52,154 bases of DNA from an uncultured Lachnospiraceae bacterium (GTDB lineage Bacteria; Bacillota; Clostridia; Lachnospirales; Lachnospiraceae). Under the pieces are notes generated by a model, which was given only the letters and a program-made list of their open reading frames with translations, searched no databases and was not told the DNA's origin. Below, piece by piece: positions 32,747 to 42,199 of the stretch. Made by a program: the position numbers and the translations under genes. Positions within the stretch are counted from its first letter, which is position 1, and each line of letters starts with the position of its first letter. The stretch lies in NCBI GenBank assembly GCA_948473115.1, contig CAOKWI010000026.1, positions 1-52,154 on the forward strand, written 5' to 3'.

Positions 32747-33577
32747 TCATCTCGCCGAATTATAGATCCTTATTTCAACCCTTCTGTTCCTGCTCCGACC
32801 CTCCGCAGTGGAATTGTCGGCTATGGGAACCCGCTCCCCCATTCCTGCATGGCGCAGGTTCTGGGGATCCAGCGACGTCTGGTCTGTCAGGTAATAAAAT
32901 ACCGAGAGTGCCCTGGCACTGCTCAATTCCTCATTGCTGGGATACTGTGAACTGCTGATGGGCACGTTGTCCGTGTGACCCTCTATCTCAATCGTTCCCG
33001 TCCCATAATGCTGCAGGATATCTCCCACCTTCTGCAGGATCTGCTCTGCTTCCGCCTTCAGTTCAGCGCTTCCTGAATCAAACAGCAGAGCCCCATTCAT
33101 AGTAAGCTGCACGTACTGTGCAGTGAAGCTGACATCCACCTGGTCGGAAATGCTGCTTTCCTGAAGGGCTTCCGCCATGTTCTCGGAAAGTTCCTCGTTC
33201 GCCTGAAGCTGCGCCTCCTCTATTTTCTCAAGAAGTTCGCGAACGGCCTCCGGGGAGGTATCATAATCCTTCATATCCTCGCCTTCGTTTTCGCTTGTGG
33301 CAGTCTTTCCGGTACTGTTGATGTACTCGTCTAACTCATTCAGCTGGCTGACGCCATTGCTGATCATCATACCGTCCCCTATGGCATTGGCTCCCCCGTC
33401 AAAAATACTGACGGTATTATTCATGGCCGCAACAAGTTCATGAAGCTTGCTCTCTTCCAGAGTGGACATGGCGAAAAGCATAACGAAGAAACAAAGCAGC
33501 AGATTCATCAGATCGCTGAAGGTAGACATCCACGCGGGCGATCCCGCGGGGGGCGTATCTTCCTGACGCTTTGCCAT
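32747..33577 (-). CDS. motB: Flagellar stator protein MotB
   Basis: A 276-residue stator subunit. The membrane helix (about residues 20-40) carries the ion-binding Asp22 in FSDLMNLLLCFFVMLFAMS. A plug/linker region follows, then an OmpA-like peptidoglycan-binding domain (TIEIEGHTDNVPI, and NRRVEIRI at the end). The ATG overlaps the motA stop (TAATG), so the two subunits are coupled. I cannot tell the coupling ion from the sequence alone. Confidence 0.96.
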   Translation of the reverse strand: MAKRQEDTPPAGSPAWMSTFSDLMNLLLCFFVMLFAMSTLEESKLHELVAAMNNTVSIFDGGANAIGDGMMISNGVSQLNELDEYINSTGKTATSENEGEDMKDYDTSPEAVRELLEKIEEAQLQANEELSENMAEALQESSISDQVDVSFTAQYVQLTMNGALLFDSGSAELKAEAEQILQKVGDILQHYGTGTIEIEGHTDNVPISSSQYPSNEELSSARALSVFYYLTDQTSLDPQNLRHAGMGERVPIADNSTAEGRSRNRRVEIRIYNSAR

Positions 33578-34377
33578 TACTCTTCACCCCCTGCCTCATC
33601 ATTGGGATTGTTCCTCTCACTGGGAGCAAGGAAGGATTTCAGCTTCTCTTCGATAACCCTGGGGTTCTCTCCTGCCTGGATGGACAGAAGGCCTTCAATC
33701 ATTACTTCTTTTAACATCATCTCCGCAGAGTTATCCGCTTTCAGTTTATTGGAAACAGGACCGCAGATCCAGTTTGCCAGGACGGAACCGTACAGTGTGG
33801 TGATCAGTGCGACCGCCATTGCAGGTCCCAGTGTGGATGCATCATCCATGTGATATAACATATCTACCAGGCCAACCAGGGTACCGATCATACCCCAGGC
33901 AGGACCCATGCTGCCCAATGTGTCCCAGAAACCGATACGGGTCTTATGCCTGCTGTCCAGGCTCAAAAGCTCGGTTTCCATAATTGCACGCACCAAATCA
34001 GGGTCCGTACCGTCTACGATGAGCAGGATTCCTTTCTTCAAAAACTGCTCGTCCATATCCGATGCCGCTTCCTCCAGGGAAAGCAGACCTTCCTTACGGG
34101 CCACATTCGATAATTCTATGATCTTCTGAATCATTGCCGCTGTATCCAAGGTCGGCGCTTTAAAAATCAGCATGAAACTCTTAAGACCGCCGATGTAATC
34201 TGCCAGGCTGACAGAAGTCAGGGTGGCGAAAAAGGATCCTCCAAAAGTGATAACGAAAGAAGGAAAATCCAAATATTCATGGAATCCACTTGCCCCCGCC
34301 GAACTGAAAATACCAAATATAAGCATTGCAAAACACAAGAGTATTCCTGCTAAAGATGCTATATCCACGATAATCAC
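33577..34377 (-). CDS. motA: Flagellar stator protein MotA
   Basis: A 266-residue stator subunit with four transmembrane helices (about 3-22, 33-50, 155-175 and 185-205) and a cytoplasmic loop with the charged torque-generating region (MDEQFLKKG ... MIGTLVGLVDML). The GLGMIGTL-type signature appears as GPAWGMIGTLVGL. It begins 24 nt after the small flbD gene. In B. subtilis motAB is outside the fla/che operon, so its inclusion here is a lineage feature. Confidence 0.96.
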   Translation of the reverse strand: MIIVDIASLAGILLCFAMLIFGIFSSAGASGFHEYLDFPSFVITFGGSFFATLTSVSLADYIGGLKSFMLIFKAPTLDTAAMIQKIIELSNVARKEGLLSLEEAASDMDEQFLKKGILLIVDGTDPDLVRAIMETELLSLDSRHKTRIGFWDTLGSMGPAWGMIGTLVGLVDMLYHMDDASTLGPAMAVALITTLYGSVLANWICGPVSNKLKADNSAEMMLKEVMIEGLLSIQAGENPRVIEEKLKSFLAPSERNNPNDEAGGEE

Positions 34378-34401
34378 CTACACTCCCCTAATTTTTTCAG
34401 A

Positions 34402-34587
34402 TTAATCCGTAAGGATATCCTTTCTATCCAATTTTACAAGATTTTTCACCTCTTGTCTACTTTCTTTTACAATTATTTTTTTCCCGGTGGTCATGGTAAT
34501 AACCGTATCCGGCGTCTCTTCAACGATTTCGAACAACAAAGGATTCACAAGAATCTTTTCGCCGTTGATCTTCGTCACTTCAATCAT
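34402..34587 (-). CDS. flbD: FlbD/SwrD family small motility protein
   Basis: A 61-residue protein of the FlbD family: MIEVTKINGEKILVNPLLFE followed by ITMTTGKKIIVKES. In B. subtilis the same family, SwrD, lies directly behind flgE and raises flagellar torque. Here it lies behind flgE and directly before motAB, the stator genes it would act on. GGGGGAGACTTGT precedes the ATG. The length is typical. Confidence 0.92.
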   Translation of the reverse strand: MIEVTKINGEKILVNPLLFEIVEETPDTVITMTTGKKIIVKESRQEVKNLVKLDRKDILTD

Positions 34588-34617
34588 ACAAGTCTCCCCC
34601 GCCTGCCCCCACTTAGA

Positions 34618-34643
34618 AAGGGAGCGAAAAAATCCGCTCCCTT
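34618..34643 (-). terminator. Hairpin between flgE and flbD-motAB
   Basis: A perfect 9-bp stem AAGGGAGCG/CGCTCCCTT with an 8-nt loop, followed on the minus strand by only TTTC. It could be a weak terminator or an mRNA processing site that sets motAB output apart from flgE. A TATACT lies just upstream (34644-34650 region) but lacks a convincing -35. Confidence 0.5.
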
Positions 34644-34712
34644 AGTATAGCACACATCCAGTCATAATGCGAGCAAAAGATCAAAAATGTTAAAAAAAGT
34701 TATGGGCAGCTA

Positions 34713-36500
34713 TTATCTCTTCAGATTGGTCAGTTCTTCCAGCAGCGTATCGGAAACCGTGATGATACGGCTGTTCGCCTGGAAGCCACGCTGAGTCGTG
34801 ATCATCTCCGTGAATTCGGAGGACAGATCCACATTACTCATCTCCAGCTGGCCGGTGGACATCTTTCCGCCGCTGGCAGTGATATCCACGCCGATCCCGT
34901 CAAACTCACCGGAATTCAGGGTAGCGGAGTACATATTGTCACCATGCTTCTCCAGACCGGAAGCGTTGGGGAAGCTTGCCGTGGCGATCTGACCCAGCAG
35001 CTTCGTCATGCCGCTGTCATAGCTTGCGTAGATCATACCATTTGTCTGGATGGACACGCCGATCATCTTACCCAGGCGGCGTCCTGCCCCCAGTCCCTTC
35101 AGGTCTCCGCTGGTAGCGCTTGCGGTGGAAGTTCCCTTGTTATCCGGCTCGGACAGCTGGGTGAAGTCAATGGTGATGTCAGAGAAGTTACCGCCCAGCT
35201 GGGACAGGGACAGCACTCTCGTGGTGGCGGTAGGCGTGCTGTTCACGCCGTAGAACTCACCGTTATTGGAATTGAAGGCGATGTTGTAACCCACAAAATT
35301 ACGTCCCACGGTATCAAAGGTAGCCTCCGTCGCATTCTCAGGGTAAGTCGGAAGCTTATCATTCGTCGCCGCACCCTTTCCAAGCTGTTCCACCATGTGT
35401 GTGATCGAGAAGGTCTGATTATCCGGAGCTGCATCAGTCCCCATATTGACCGTGCACCGCAATGCCAGGAAGTCTTCCGTGGAGCCCTCAAACCCGTAAG
35501 CCGCCGCCAGGGCATCCAGTCCGTCCTGAACCGTCACCGCGGGAGCATCGGCGGTAGCCGCTTTTAATTCCGCAGTCCTGTTGGTAAGGCCATCTCCCGC
35601 CGCAGTCACCAGCTGCGCCACATCCACGACCTCCGATTTATCGCTTTTGCGCATCAGCTTCGTCCCGTCCCAATAATAATTGGTGATATCAAAGGAAACC
35701 TTGCCGGCCTTATTCTGTATAGCGGCATCGCCGAACAGCGCCTTGGAAACCCCGGGAACCTCATTGCCGTAAGCATCCTGGATACCCACCAGCTCCAGGC
35801 TGTAAACATCCTGTGCCGGAGCCGTGTCCGTCGCCGCCATCTTATCCGACTTCTTAAAGGCGAATTTTGCCGTATAGACGTACCCAAGTGCATCGAAAAA
35901 GCTTAGGTTTACCACCTTGCCGTTGGCGCTGGTGGAATCTTTGTCATTCTTATCCAGGATACCCGCCATATTCGCCTGGGTGGTAGCCTCCGGCGGATAA
36001 GTCAGGTTCGCCGTGCTCATGATACGCAGGGCGGACACGGTGTCCTGTCTGATGTCCATGGTCTCGGGATCCACCTGCCAGCCCATGACATTGTAGCCGG
36101 TGCTGGTCATGGCCAGATTACCCGCAGCATCCACATAGAAGGAACCGTCCCTGGTGAACAGGTTCTCCGAGCCATTGTTCACCACGAAGAAGTTGTCTCC
36201 CTCGATCATGATATCAAAGGGATTTCCCGTAGACTGCGCGGATCCCTGCCCTGTAATGTTGATGTTGATGGCTCCGCCTTTTACACCGAGGCCGATCTGC
36301 CTTGCGTTGGTACCACCGGTACCGGTAGCCGCGTTGGGTCCACTGGCCTTCTGCGTTGTCTGGCTCATCAGATCCTGGAATACCATGGAACTTGATTTGT
36401 ATCCCACGGTATTTACATTGGCGATATTGTTACCGATAACATCCATCCTGGTCTGGTGTGTCTTAAGACCTGCCACACCAGAGAAAAGTGATCTCATCAT
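34713..36500 (-). CDS. flgE: Flagellar hook protein FlgE
   Basis: A 595-residue hook protein. The N-terminal rod-family signature is MDVIGNNIANVNTVGYK. The conserved ending is SSEFTEMITTQRGFQANSR with a final coiled-coil TVSDTLLEELTNL. It is far longer than the ~264-residue B. subtilis hook protein; the extra length (about residues 170-460) forms inserted outer domains rich in Ala, Thr and Asp. AGGAGGAATAAGCACT precedes the ATG. It follows the TIGR02530-type gene. Confidence 0.96.
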   Translation of the reverse strand: MMRSLFSGVAGLKTHQTRMDVIGNNIANVNTVGYKSSSMVFQDLMSQTTQKASGPNAATGTGGTNARQIGLGVKGGAININITGQGSAQSTGNPFDIMIEGDNFFVVNNGSENLFTRDGSFYVDAAGNLAMTSTGYNVMGWQVDPETMDIRQDTVSALRIMSTANLTYPPEATTQANMAGILDKNDKDSTSANGKVVNLSFFDALGYVYTAKFAFKKSDKMAATDTAPAQDVYSLELVGIQDAYGNEVPGVSKALFGDAAIQNKAGKVSFDITNYYWDGTKLMRKSDKSEVVDVAQLVTAAGDGLTNRTAELKAATADAPAVTVQDGLDALAAAYGFEGSTEDFLALRCTVNMGTDAAPDNQTFSITHMVEQLGKGAATNDKLPTYPENATEATFDTVGRNFVGYNIAFNSNNGEFYGVNSTPTATTRVLSLSQLGGNFSDITIDFTQLSEPDNKGTSTASATSGDLKGLGAGRRLGKMIGVSIQTNGMIYASYDSGMTKLLGQIATASFPNASGLEKHGDNMYSATLNSGEFDGIGVDITASGGKMSTGQLEMSNVDLSSEFTEMITTQRGFQANSRIITVSDTLLEELTNLKR

Positions 36501-36576
36501 AGTGCTTATTCCTCCTGTTGATGGAGCAGCCGCCTCCGTCCGTCATTCGGGAAGCGCAACCTCCTGTAAGGTCCGG

Positions 36577-36978
36577 TTACATGATTACTGCCCCGTTGAT
36601 ATTGGTAAATACATTGTTACTGGTTTCTGTACTGTCCATGGCAGTCACAACTGTCTGGTTGGGTACGTTTACGATAAATGCCAGTTCGTCCACGATCACC
36701 AGGGAATCCCTGATCCCCTTCTGTCCCGCCTTCTGCGCTCCTTCATTCAGCCTCTCCAGCTGTCCCTCGCTGAGCTCGATATTGCGGTCATTCAACCTTC
36801 CAAGCGCATGCTTGGAAAACTTAAGACTGCCTGCGTCCTGCAGGGTCCTCTGCTGCAAAATATCCTGAAAGGAAAGACCCTCCCTGGTCTCACGGGTGTT
36901 CTCCGGCCTCTGCGTACCGCCCAGGTACTGTTCTGTCAGCTGCCCAATGGAAAGATAACCGTTGTTCTTGATCTGCAT
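36577..36978 (-). CDS. Flagellar operon protein, TIGR02530 type
   Basis: A 133-residue protein placed between flgD and flgE. The core GSLKFSKHALGRLNDRNIEL and the following DSLVIVDELAFIVNVPNQTV match the conserved 'flagellar operon protein' family I know as TIGR02530, of unknown biochemical role. The start at 36978 is supported by GAGGAGAGAG directly upstream. The frame opens eight codons earlier, next to the flgD stop, without such support. Confidence 0.85.
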   Translation of the reverse strand: MQIKNNGYLSIGQLTEQYLGGTQRPENTRETREGLSFQDILQQRTLQDAGSLKFSKHALGRLNDRNIELSEGQLERLNEGAQKAGQKGIRDSLVIVDELAFIVNVPNQTVVTAMDSTETSNNVFTNINGAVIM

Positions 36979-37002
36979 CTCTCTCCTCGCTCCCGTCCAC
37001 AC

Positions 37003-37812
37003 TTATTCCGTTGTTCCTGTTCCCCCTGAACCTTCGTTTTCCCCTGTACCTTCACCGCTGCCTTCTGTCTGGTCGGAGCCTTCCGCGCCTTCCACCTGAT
37101 CGGAGCCTTCCCCGTCACCAGAGCCCTCTCCGCCTTCCACCTGATCGGAGCCTTCCCCGCCCACATCTTCACCTGCGAGCAGCCGAAGCTGTTTGATCCT
37201 GTCAACATACTCCTTCAAAAGTTCTACCATATCCTTTGCGATAAAGGACTTCTCATAATCAGTCATTTCATTGTAAGTCTTTTCCAGTTCATCGATGGTC
37301 GCACCGTCTCCCAGGCCTATGCTGAACTTGCTGGGAAGCTTAGCCAGTTTATTCGCGAATGCCTTGGCTTTTTCATATGCCGCCAGATAGTCCTTGTCTG
37401 CCACGGTAGCCAGATCGTCCAGGGAATACAGCTTCTCATCGATGACGAGGTACGCCTTATTGCCCTCAAACTGTACATAGTCAACCTTGCCCGTAACATA
37501 TCTCTCTGTTCCTGCGGAATCTGTTGTCTTCACATATACTTCCTGACCCACCAGGGATGTGGCCCTCGCAAGTTCCGTAGTAGCGGCCATATTCTGCATC
37601 TGCTCCACCTGGGAGAACTGTGCGTACTGTGATACAAATTCCGTGTTGGATGTGGGCTCCAGGGGATCCTGGTATTTCATCTGTGCTACCAGAAGCTGCA
37701 GGAACGCATCCTTATCCATTCCGTTCTTGCTCGCCTCACTTGCTTTCTTCAGCGAACTCTGGGACGTGCTTTCCACAATCTTGCCGTCCTCCACCACTGC
37801 CCAATTTGCCAT
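37003..37812 (-). CDS. flgD: Flagellar hook capping protein FlgD
   Basis: A 269-residue hook cap scaffold. The N-terminal signature KDAFLQLLVAQMKYQDPLEP and the following NTEFVSQYAQFSQVEQMQNM are definitive. A beta domain (about 90-135) and a helical segment (about 140-210) follow. The last ~55 residues are an acidic Gly/Ser/Glu repeat tail (units like GEGSDQVEG) not found in short Bacillus FlgD. It lies 40 nt after fliK. Confidence 0.94.
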   Translation of the reverse strand: MANWAVVEDGKIVESTSQSSLKKASEASKNGMDKDAFLQLLVAQMKYQDPLEPTSNTEFVSQYAQFSQVEQMQNMAATTELARATSLVGQEVYVKTTDSAGTERYVTGKVDYVQFEGNKAYLVIDEKLYSLDDLATVADKDYLAAYEKAKAFANKLAKLPSKFSIGLGDGATIDELEKTYNEMTDYEKSFIAKDMVELLKEYVDRIKQLRLLAGEDVGGEGSDQVEGGEGSGDGEGSDQVEGAEGSDQTEGSGEGTGENEGSGGTGTTE

Positions 37813-37852
37813 GGTCTCATTCCTCCTTTCTGTCCTCCATATCCTTTGAAAC

Positions 37853-39253
37853 CTATGCGGTGTAGTCCACCGTATTGCCGCTTACTGCCATCATGTCTGC
37901 CGCCAGCGCGTCCTCTTCCTCCATGCTTTCCATGGAAACAGTGTCGTTCAAATTGATCCTTCTGACCCTGCCTTTTCTGGCAGGCTCCTCATTCTGTCGG
38001 TCTCTGCTGCCACCCTGCTCAAGGTTTCTCTCAAATGCATGGGACTGGACCGTTACCTCGATGGCCTCCACCTTCACGCCCTGCTCGCCAAAGCGCTCGA
38101 TCAGCTGGGGCATCTGGCTCTCCAGCGCCGTCTTCACCGCCTCATTCTGGGTGATGAAATTAGCTGTCACCGCACCGCCCCTGGAAGCGATCTGCACCTG
38201 CACCGTACCCAGACTTGCGGGATGAAGCTGCATCTCCAGGCTGGAGGTGTCCTCCTTCAGCTGAACCTTCATGTAATCCATAATCTGGCGCATGATATTC
38301 TCGGTGCTGTCAGCCTCGGCAAGATTTGCCGCCTCTGCGGACTGTTGTACCTCGGGCCGGAATTCCTCCGTTCTCAGGTCCTGCAGGAACAGGTTTCCTC
38401 CCGGCTGTTCGCCGCCCTCGGCATCCTTCTCCTTCTGCCCGTGCTCCCTGCTGCTTGCCGCAGCATCCTTCCCGGCATCCACACCTGGATTGGTGTCCTG
38501 AACGCCCATCATGTCATAGGCCACAGGCTCCTTTTCCACCGGCGTCTCCTCCTGGGATACTTCCACCACAGGCACTCCGAATCCAACAGGCGCTTCATTT
38601 TGCACCATGGAATTTTCCTGAAGCTTTGTCAGAAGTGCAGGAACCTGTGCCGGATCCCTGTCAAGCTGCCTGCCGCATTCCTGCAATGCAGCTTCCAGCT
38701 GCTTCATCAATGTCTGGTAGTCCCCGTACAATGCCTCATCCGTAACCAGCGCGTAAGAATCCTCCACGCCGCCCGCCTGTAAGAACAGTGTGCTGAGTTT
38801 TGCCGGATCCAGAATATCCAATTCCGTCATGCCCATGCCTTCCATCAGGCTTTGCAGTTCTTCCACCGAAATCCCCAGCAGTTCCGCAGTCTGCTGAACC
38901 ATATCCGCCGCAGCCGTCTGCAGCACTTCCATGGCCTGTGCCATCTCTTCGGGAGAGAGTTCTTCTCCCGCGTTTTCCACAGTGGCCTCCTTTGTCTCCT
39001 TAGGCTGTACCCTGTCCGGATTCTTGGGCTTCATGGAATCCACCGGCTTCTTCTGGGCAGAAGCATACTGCCCCGTGGCAGGGTTCTCCGCGGGTTTCTG
39101 GCTGTCTGTAGCCTGATTATCCGCATTTCGCTGGGTCTGGTCGTTGAACACAGCCTGAAAACCTGTCTGGCCAATGCCTGTCATCCTGTTTCCTGGCACC
39201 GGCGTAAGGTTCATCAGCACAGACCCCACATCTTTCACAGATGTACTTGTCAT
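37853..39253 (-). CDS. fliK: Flagellar hook-length control protein FliK
   Basis: A 466-residue molecular ruler. The long N-terminal part is Gln/Glu/Pro-rich and probably unfolded. The conserved C-terminal domain (about 335-425) contains MQLHPASLGTVQVQIASRGG and TALESQMPQLIERFGEQG, which act on FlhB to stop hook growth. The start at ATG 39253 has GGAGGAGGAAA before it; a longer open frame adds ten basic residues without support. Confidence 0.93.
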   Translation of the reverse strand: MTSTSVKDVGSVLMNLTPVPGNRMTGIGQTGFQAVFNDQTQRNADNQATDSQKPAENPATGQYASAQKKPVDSMKPKNPDRVQPKETKEATVENAGEELSPEEMAQAMEVLQTAAADMVQQTAELLGISVEELQSLMEGMGMTELDILDPAKLSTLFLQAGGVEDSYALVTDEALYGDYQTLMKQLEAALQECGRQLDRDPAQVPALLTKLQENSMVQNEAPVGFGVPVVEVSQEETPVEKEPVAYDMMGVQDTNPGVDAGKDAAASSREHGQKEKDAEGGEQPGGNLFLQDLRTEEFRPEVQQSAEAANLAEADSTENIMRQIMDYMKVQLKEDTSSLEMQLHPASLGTVQVQIASRGGAVTANFITQNEAVKTALESQMPQLIERFGEQGVKVEAIEVTVQSHAFERNLEQGGSRDRQNEEPARKGRVRRINLNDTVSMESMEEEDALAADMMAVSGNTVDYTA

Positions 39254-39385
39254 TTTCCTCCTCCTTCCTCTCTGAATGATCAAAGTACTATATATAAACG
39301 CCTGATAAAGGCATTCATACCATATATCGGCAGACCACTGCCCTTCCTTAAGAAGCTGCCAGGAATTAGCCTTGCATGTGACGCA

Positions 39386-40261
39386 CTACGAGTCAGGATC
39401 CATGATCTTCGTAAGCCTTGCCGCTACCTCCGCGTCCATGACTCCCAGGATTGCCCCCCTGTCCTCCGCACTCATTGCGTTCAGTATCTTTGCCGCCAGG
39501 TTCAGATTGTCAGTCATCTCCTCAAAGATCGCTGCCGCCTGCTTTGGCTTCATCTCCGAATAAGCCAGGGCAAAGTCCTGGATCTCCTGGCTTGCCTGCA
39601 GCTGGGCAATCACCTGCTTATACAGGTAGTCCGCGGTGGAAGGATTCATCTCCTCATACCATTTCCGGTACTCCTCCGCTCCGGGGCCGTTGTCCGCATA
39701 GACCACCTGCTCGTAAAATTCCGTCTCAATCCGCTGGAACTCCGTCTGTCTCGCTTCAAATTCCTGTAGGCGCAGTACCTCGGCTTTCAGTCGATCCAGA
39801 TCCACATCCTTCTGGGCGGATGCATTCTGCACCTGCTCCAGTTCCAACTCCAGCTGCTTGATATACTCCACCGCCTCCTGCAGATTGGAATATCCGCCGA
39901 AGCTTTCCGGATCACTGGTCTCCGTCTGGGTATTCCCCGGCAGGATCCTGTTGACCACAGGAACATCCTTCAGGATCGGCGTCAGCACGGAACTGCCGAA
40001 TCCCCCGATATCCAGCTTTACAATCACACATACCACTGCCAGCCAAAGGAACACAATCAATATCGTGGCAAAGAAGGTGACCACTCCATTGCCTTCCTCG
40101 TCCTCGGCAAGTTCCTCCTCCTGCTTGGATAATTCCTTCGCACGGCGCCTGGTGTCTCTTTTCTGTTCCTTCTGTTCCTTCTTCAGTTGTTTCTTTTCTT
40201 CTTTTAATCTCTTCTTCTCCGCCTCTGCCGCAGCAGCTTCAGGAGTCATTTCCTTCGCCAT
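39386..40261 (-). CDS. MotE/YlxF-like flagellar protein with MgtE-type N-terminal motif
   Basis: A 291-residue single-pass membrane protein. A highly charged Lys/Glu-rich cytoplasmic N-terminus (1-60) precedes a transmembrane helix (about 62-85). An outer coiled coil follows (about 125-190), and the C-terminal domain has the repeat-like SAEDRGAILGVMDAEVAARLTKIM seen in MgtE-N/MotE proteins. It occupies the ylxF position between fliJ and fliK as in B. subtilis; proteins of this type act as stator chaperones in other bacteria. GAGGGAAAGT precedes the chosen ATG. Confidence 0.78.
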   Translation of the reverse strand: MAKEMTPEAAAAEAEKKRLKEEKKQLKKEQKEQKRDTRRRAKELSKQEEELAEDEEGNGVVTFFATILIVFLWLAVVCVIVKLDIGGFGSSVLTPILKDVPVVNRILPGNTQTETSDPESFGGYSNLQEAVEYIKQLELELEQVQNASAQKDVDLDRLKAEVLRLQEFEARQTEFQRIETEFYEQVVYADNGPGAEEYRKWYEEMNPSTADYLYKQVIAQLQASQEIQDFALAYSEMKPKQAAAIFEEMTDNLNLAAKILNAMSAEDRGAILGVMDAEVAARLTKIMDPDS

Positions 40262-40291
40262 ACTTTCCCTCATTTCCTAAAAGCATATGAT

Positions 40292-40747
40292 TCAAGCCTG
40301 GGCAGTATGCTTCTGCCCGTATGTGTAACTGGTCAGTTCATCGACTTCTTTTCCCTCGCGCCTGTTTTCCTCCCTCAGGAATTCCTCAAACGCTTTCTCC
40401 TTCAGGGTTTCATGGGTCTTCCGTTCCATCATGACCTCCGCCAGTCTGATCCGCGCCTGTTCCAGCACATGTTCCGCTTCCCTCACACATACCTGCTGGT
40501 CTGTGATAAAGTTCTCCATACAAAGGATCGCGGTCTTATTTTCCTCCATATCCCTGAAATTCAGAGTGCCTGAACGGAGTCTCGCCGCCTCTCTCTCATA
40601 CCCCTTCTTTCTGTCAAAGAGCCGGGCCAGCTTGGCCTCCTCCTCGTCCAGGGCAGCCCTGGCTGCCGAAAATTCCTGCTTGGCCTGTGTTTCCATCTTT
40701 AACTTGATATCCAGAATACTCTGCATGGAATACCGAAACCGTGCCAT
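40292..40747 (-). CDS. fliJ: Flagellar export protein FliJ
   Basis: A 151-residue coiled-coil protein almost wholly made of charged helices, starting MARFRYSMQSILDIKLKMET, which is typical of FliJ. FliJ sits in the centre of the FliI ATPase ring and links it to FlhA. It lies 126 nt after fliI, a spacer in which I see no further signal. Confidence 0.9.
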   Translation of the reverse strand: MARFRYSMQSILDIKLKMETQAKQEFSAARAALDEEEAKLARLFDRKKGYEREAARLRSGTLNFRDMEENKTAILCMENFITDQQVCVREAEHVLEQARIRLAEVMMERKTHETLKEKAFEEFLREENRREGKEVDELTSYTYGQKHTAQA

Positions 40748-40873
40748 GATCCACTTCCCGTCCCTATTCCAGTGCCGTCCCTCTCATCCTGCCTCATTGA
40801 CTCTATCACATCAACGCGCATCTTTCCTTCAACATCCCTTATCAGGGTTCCGGTTCGGGACCACACCTGTCAT

Positions 40874-42193
40874 TTACTCAACAAAAAGCTGCGTCAGCAG
40901 TTTAACGCTGGTGTCAAAATCAAATTTCTCGTCCACATCCTGACACAGGAACTGATTCACCGCGTCAATCTTGCTGATGGCATAATCAATGGAAGGATTG
41001 CTTCCCTTTTTATAGGCGCCGATGTTGATCAAATCCTCCGCCTCATTGTAGGTGGCAAGTACTGTTTTCAGCTTACCCGCCTGCTGCTTATGCTCCCTGG
41101 TGGCGATCTGGCTCATGCATCGGGAAATGCTCTGCAGGACATCAATGGCCGGGTAATGGTTTTTATGTCCCAGCTTTCTGTCCAGCATGATGTGCCCGTC
41201 CAGGATACTTCTCGCCGTATCGGTGATGGGCTCGTTAAAATCGTCGCCGTCCACCAGGACGGTGTACAGCCCCGTTATGGATCCCACGGCCGCGCGTCCC
41301 GCACGCTCCAGAAGCTTTGGCATCTCCGAGTACACGCTGGGAGGATACCCCCGGCTCACAGGGGGTTCCCCGCTGGCAAGCCCGATCTCCCTCTGTGCCA
41401 TGGAAAAACGGGTCAGGGAGTCCATCATCAGAAGGACATCCTTTCCCTGATCCCTGAAGTATTCCGCGATAGCGGTGGCGGTCTTCGCCGCCTTGTTCCG
41501 TTCCAAAGCCGGCTTATCCGAGGTGGAAACCACCACCACGGACCGTTTCATACCTTCCTCACCCAGATCTCTCTCTATGAACTCCCGGACTTCACGGCCA
41601 CGCTCCCCGATCAGTGCGATCACATTGATATCCGCCTTTGTATTGCGGGCAAACATTCCCATCAGCGTGGATTTACCCACACCGGAGCCCGCAAAAATAC
41701 CGATACGCTGCCCCTTTCCCACAGTAAGCATACCGTCCACCGCCTTCACCCCCAGGGGAAGCACTTCATCAATAATCTTCCTGGTCAGCGGATCGGGAGC
41801 CTGCGCCTCCACAGGATAGGGCGTCCCGTTTACCACCTCACTGCCATCCAATGGCCTGCCCAGGCCATCAAGGGTCTTGCCCAGCAGGCTGTCGCTCACC
41901 TCCACCCGCAGCGGCTTCCCGGTATTTTCCACGATGCTGCCCGCACCGATCCCTTCCGCAGAGTCATAGGGCTGAAGCAGTGTCCTGCCCGCCTTAAATC
42001 CTACCACCTCCGCCATAATGGGTTCATGCTCATGATCGCTGCCATGCAGGATCCTGCACACATCCCCCAGTTTCGCGTCAGGTCCCGCGGACTCTATGGT
42101 CAGTCCCACTACATTGACCACCTTGCCGAGCTTGCGAAAAAAGGTTTCTTCCTTTATTCTGCTGTATTTCTGAAAGTTTACGGCTCCAATCAC
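40874..42193 (-). CDS. fliI: Flagellum-specific ATPase FliI
   Basis: A 439-residue ATPase of the export apparatus related to the F1 beta subunit. It has Walker A GSGVGKST (within IGIFAGSGVGKSTLMGMFA), ALIGERGREVREFIE, the Walker B LLMMDSLTRFSMAQREI and the PSVYSEMPKLLERAG segment. The start is GTG at 42193. The stop codon of fliH lies just upstream, and the GGGGGAATAAACGAAG region serves as ribosome binding site. Confidence 0.97.
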   Translation of the reverse strand: MIGAVNFQKYSRIKEETFFRKLGKVVNVVGLTIESAGPDAKLGDVCRILHGSDHEHEPIMAEVVGFKAGRTLLQPYDSAEGIGAGSIVENTGKPLRVEVSDSLLGKTLDGLGRPLDGSEVVNGTPYPVEAQAPDPLTRKIIDEVLPLGVKAVDGMLTVGKGQRIGIFAGSGVGKSTLMGMFARNTKADINVIALIGERGREVREFIERDLGEEGMKRSVVVVSTSDKPALERNKAAKTATAIAEYFRDQGKDVLLMMDSLTRFSMAQREIGLASGEPPVSRGYPPSVYSEMPKLLERAGRAAVGSITGLYTVLVDGDDFNEPITDTARSILDGHIMLDRKLGHKNHYPAIDVLQSISRCMSQIATREHKQQAGKLKTVLATYNEAEDLINIGAYKKGSNPSIDYAISKIDAVNQFLCQDVDEKFDFDTSVKLLTQLFVE

Positions 42194-42199
42194 CTTCGT

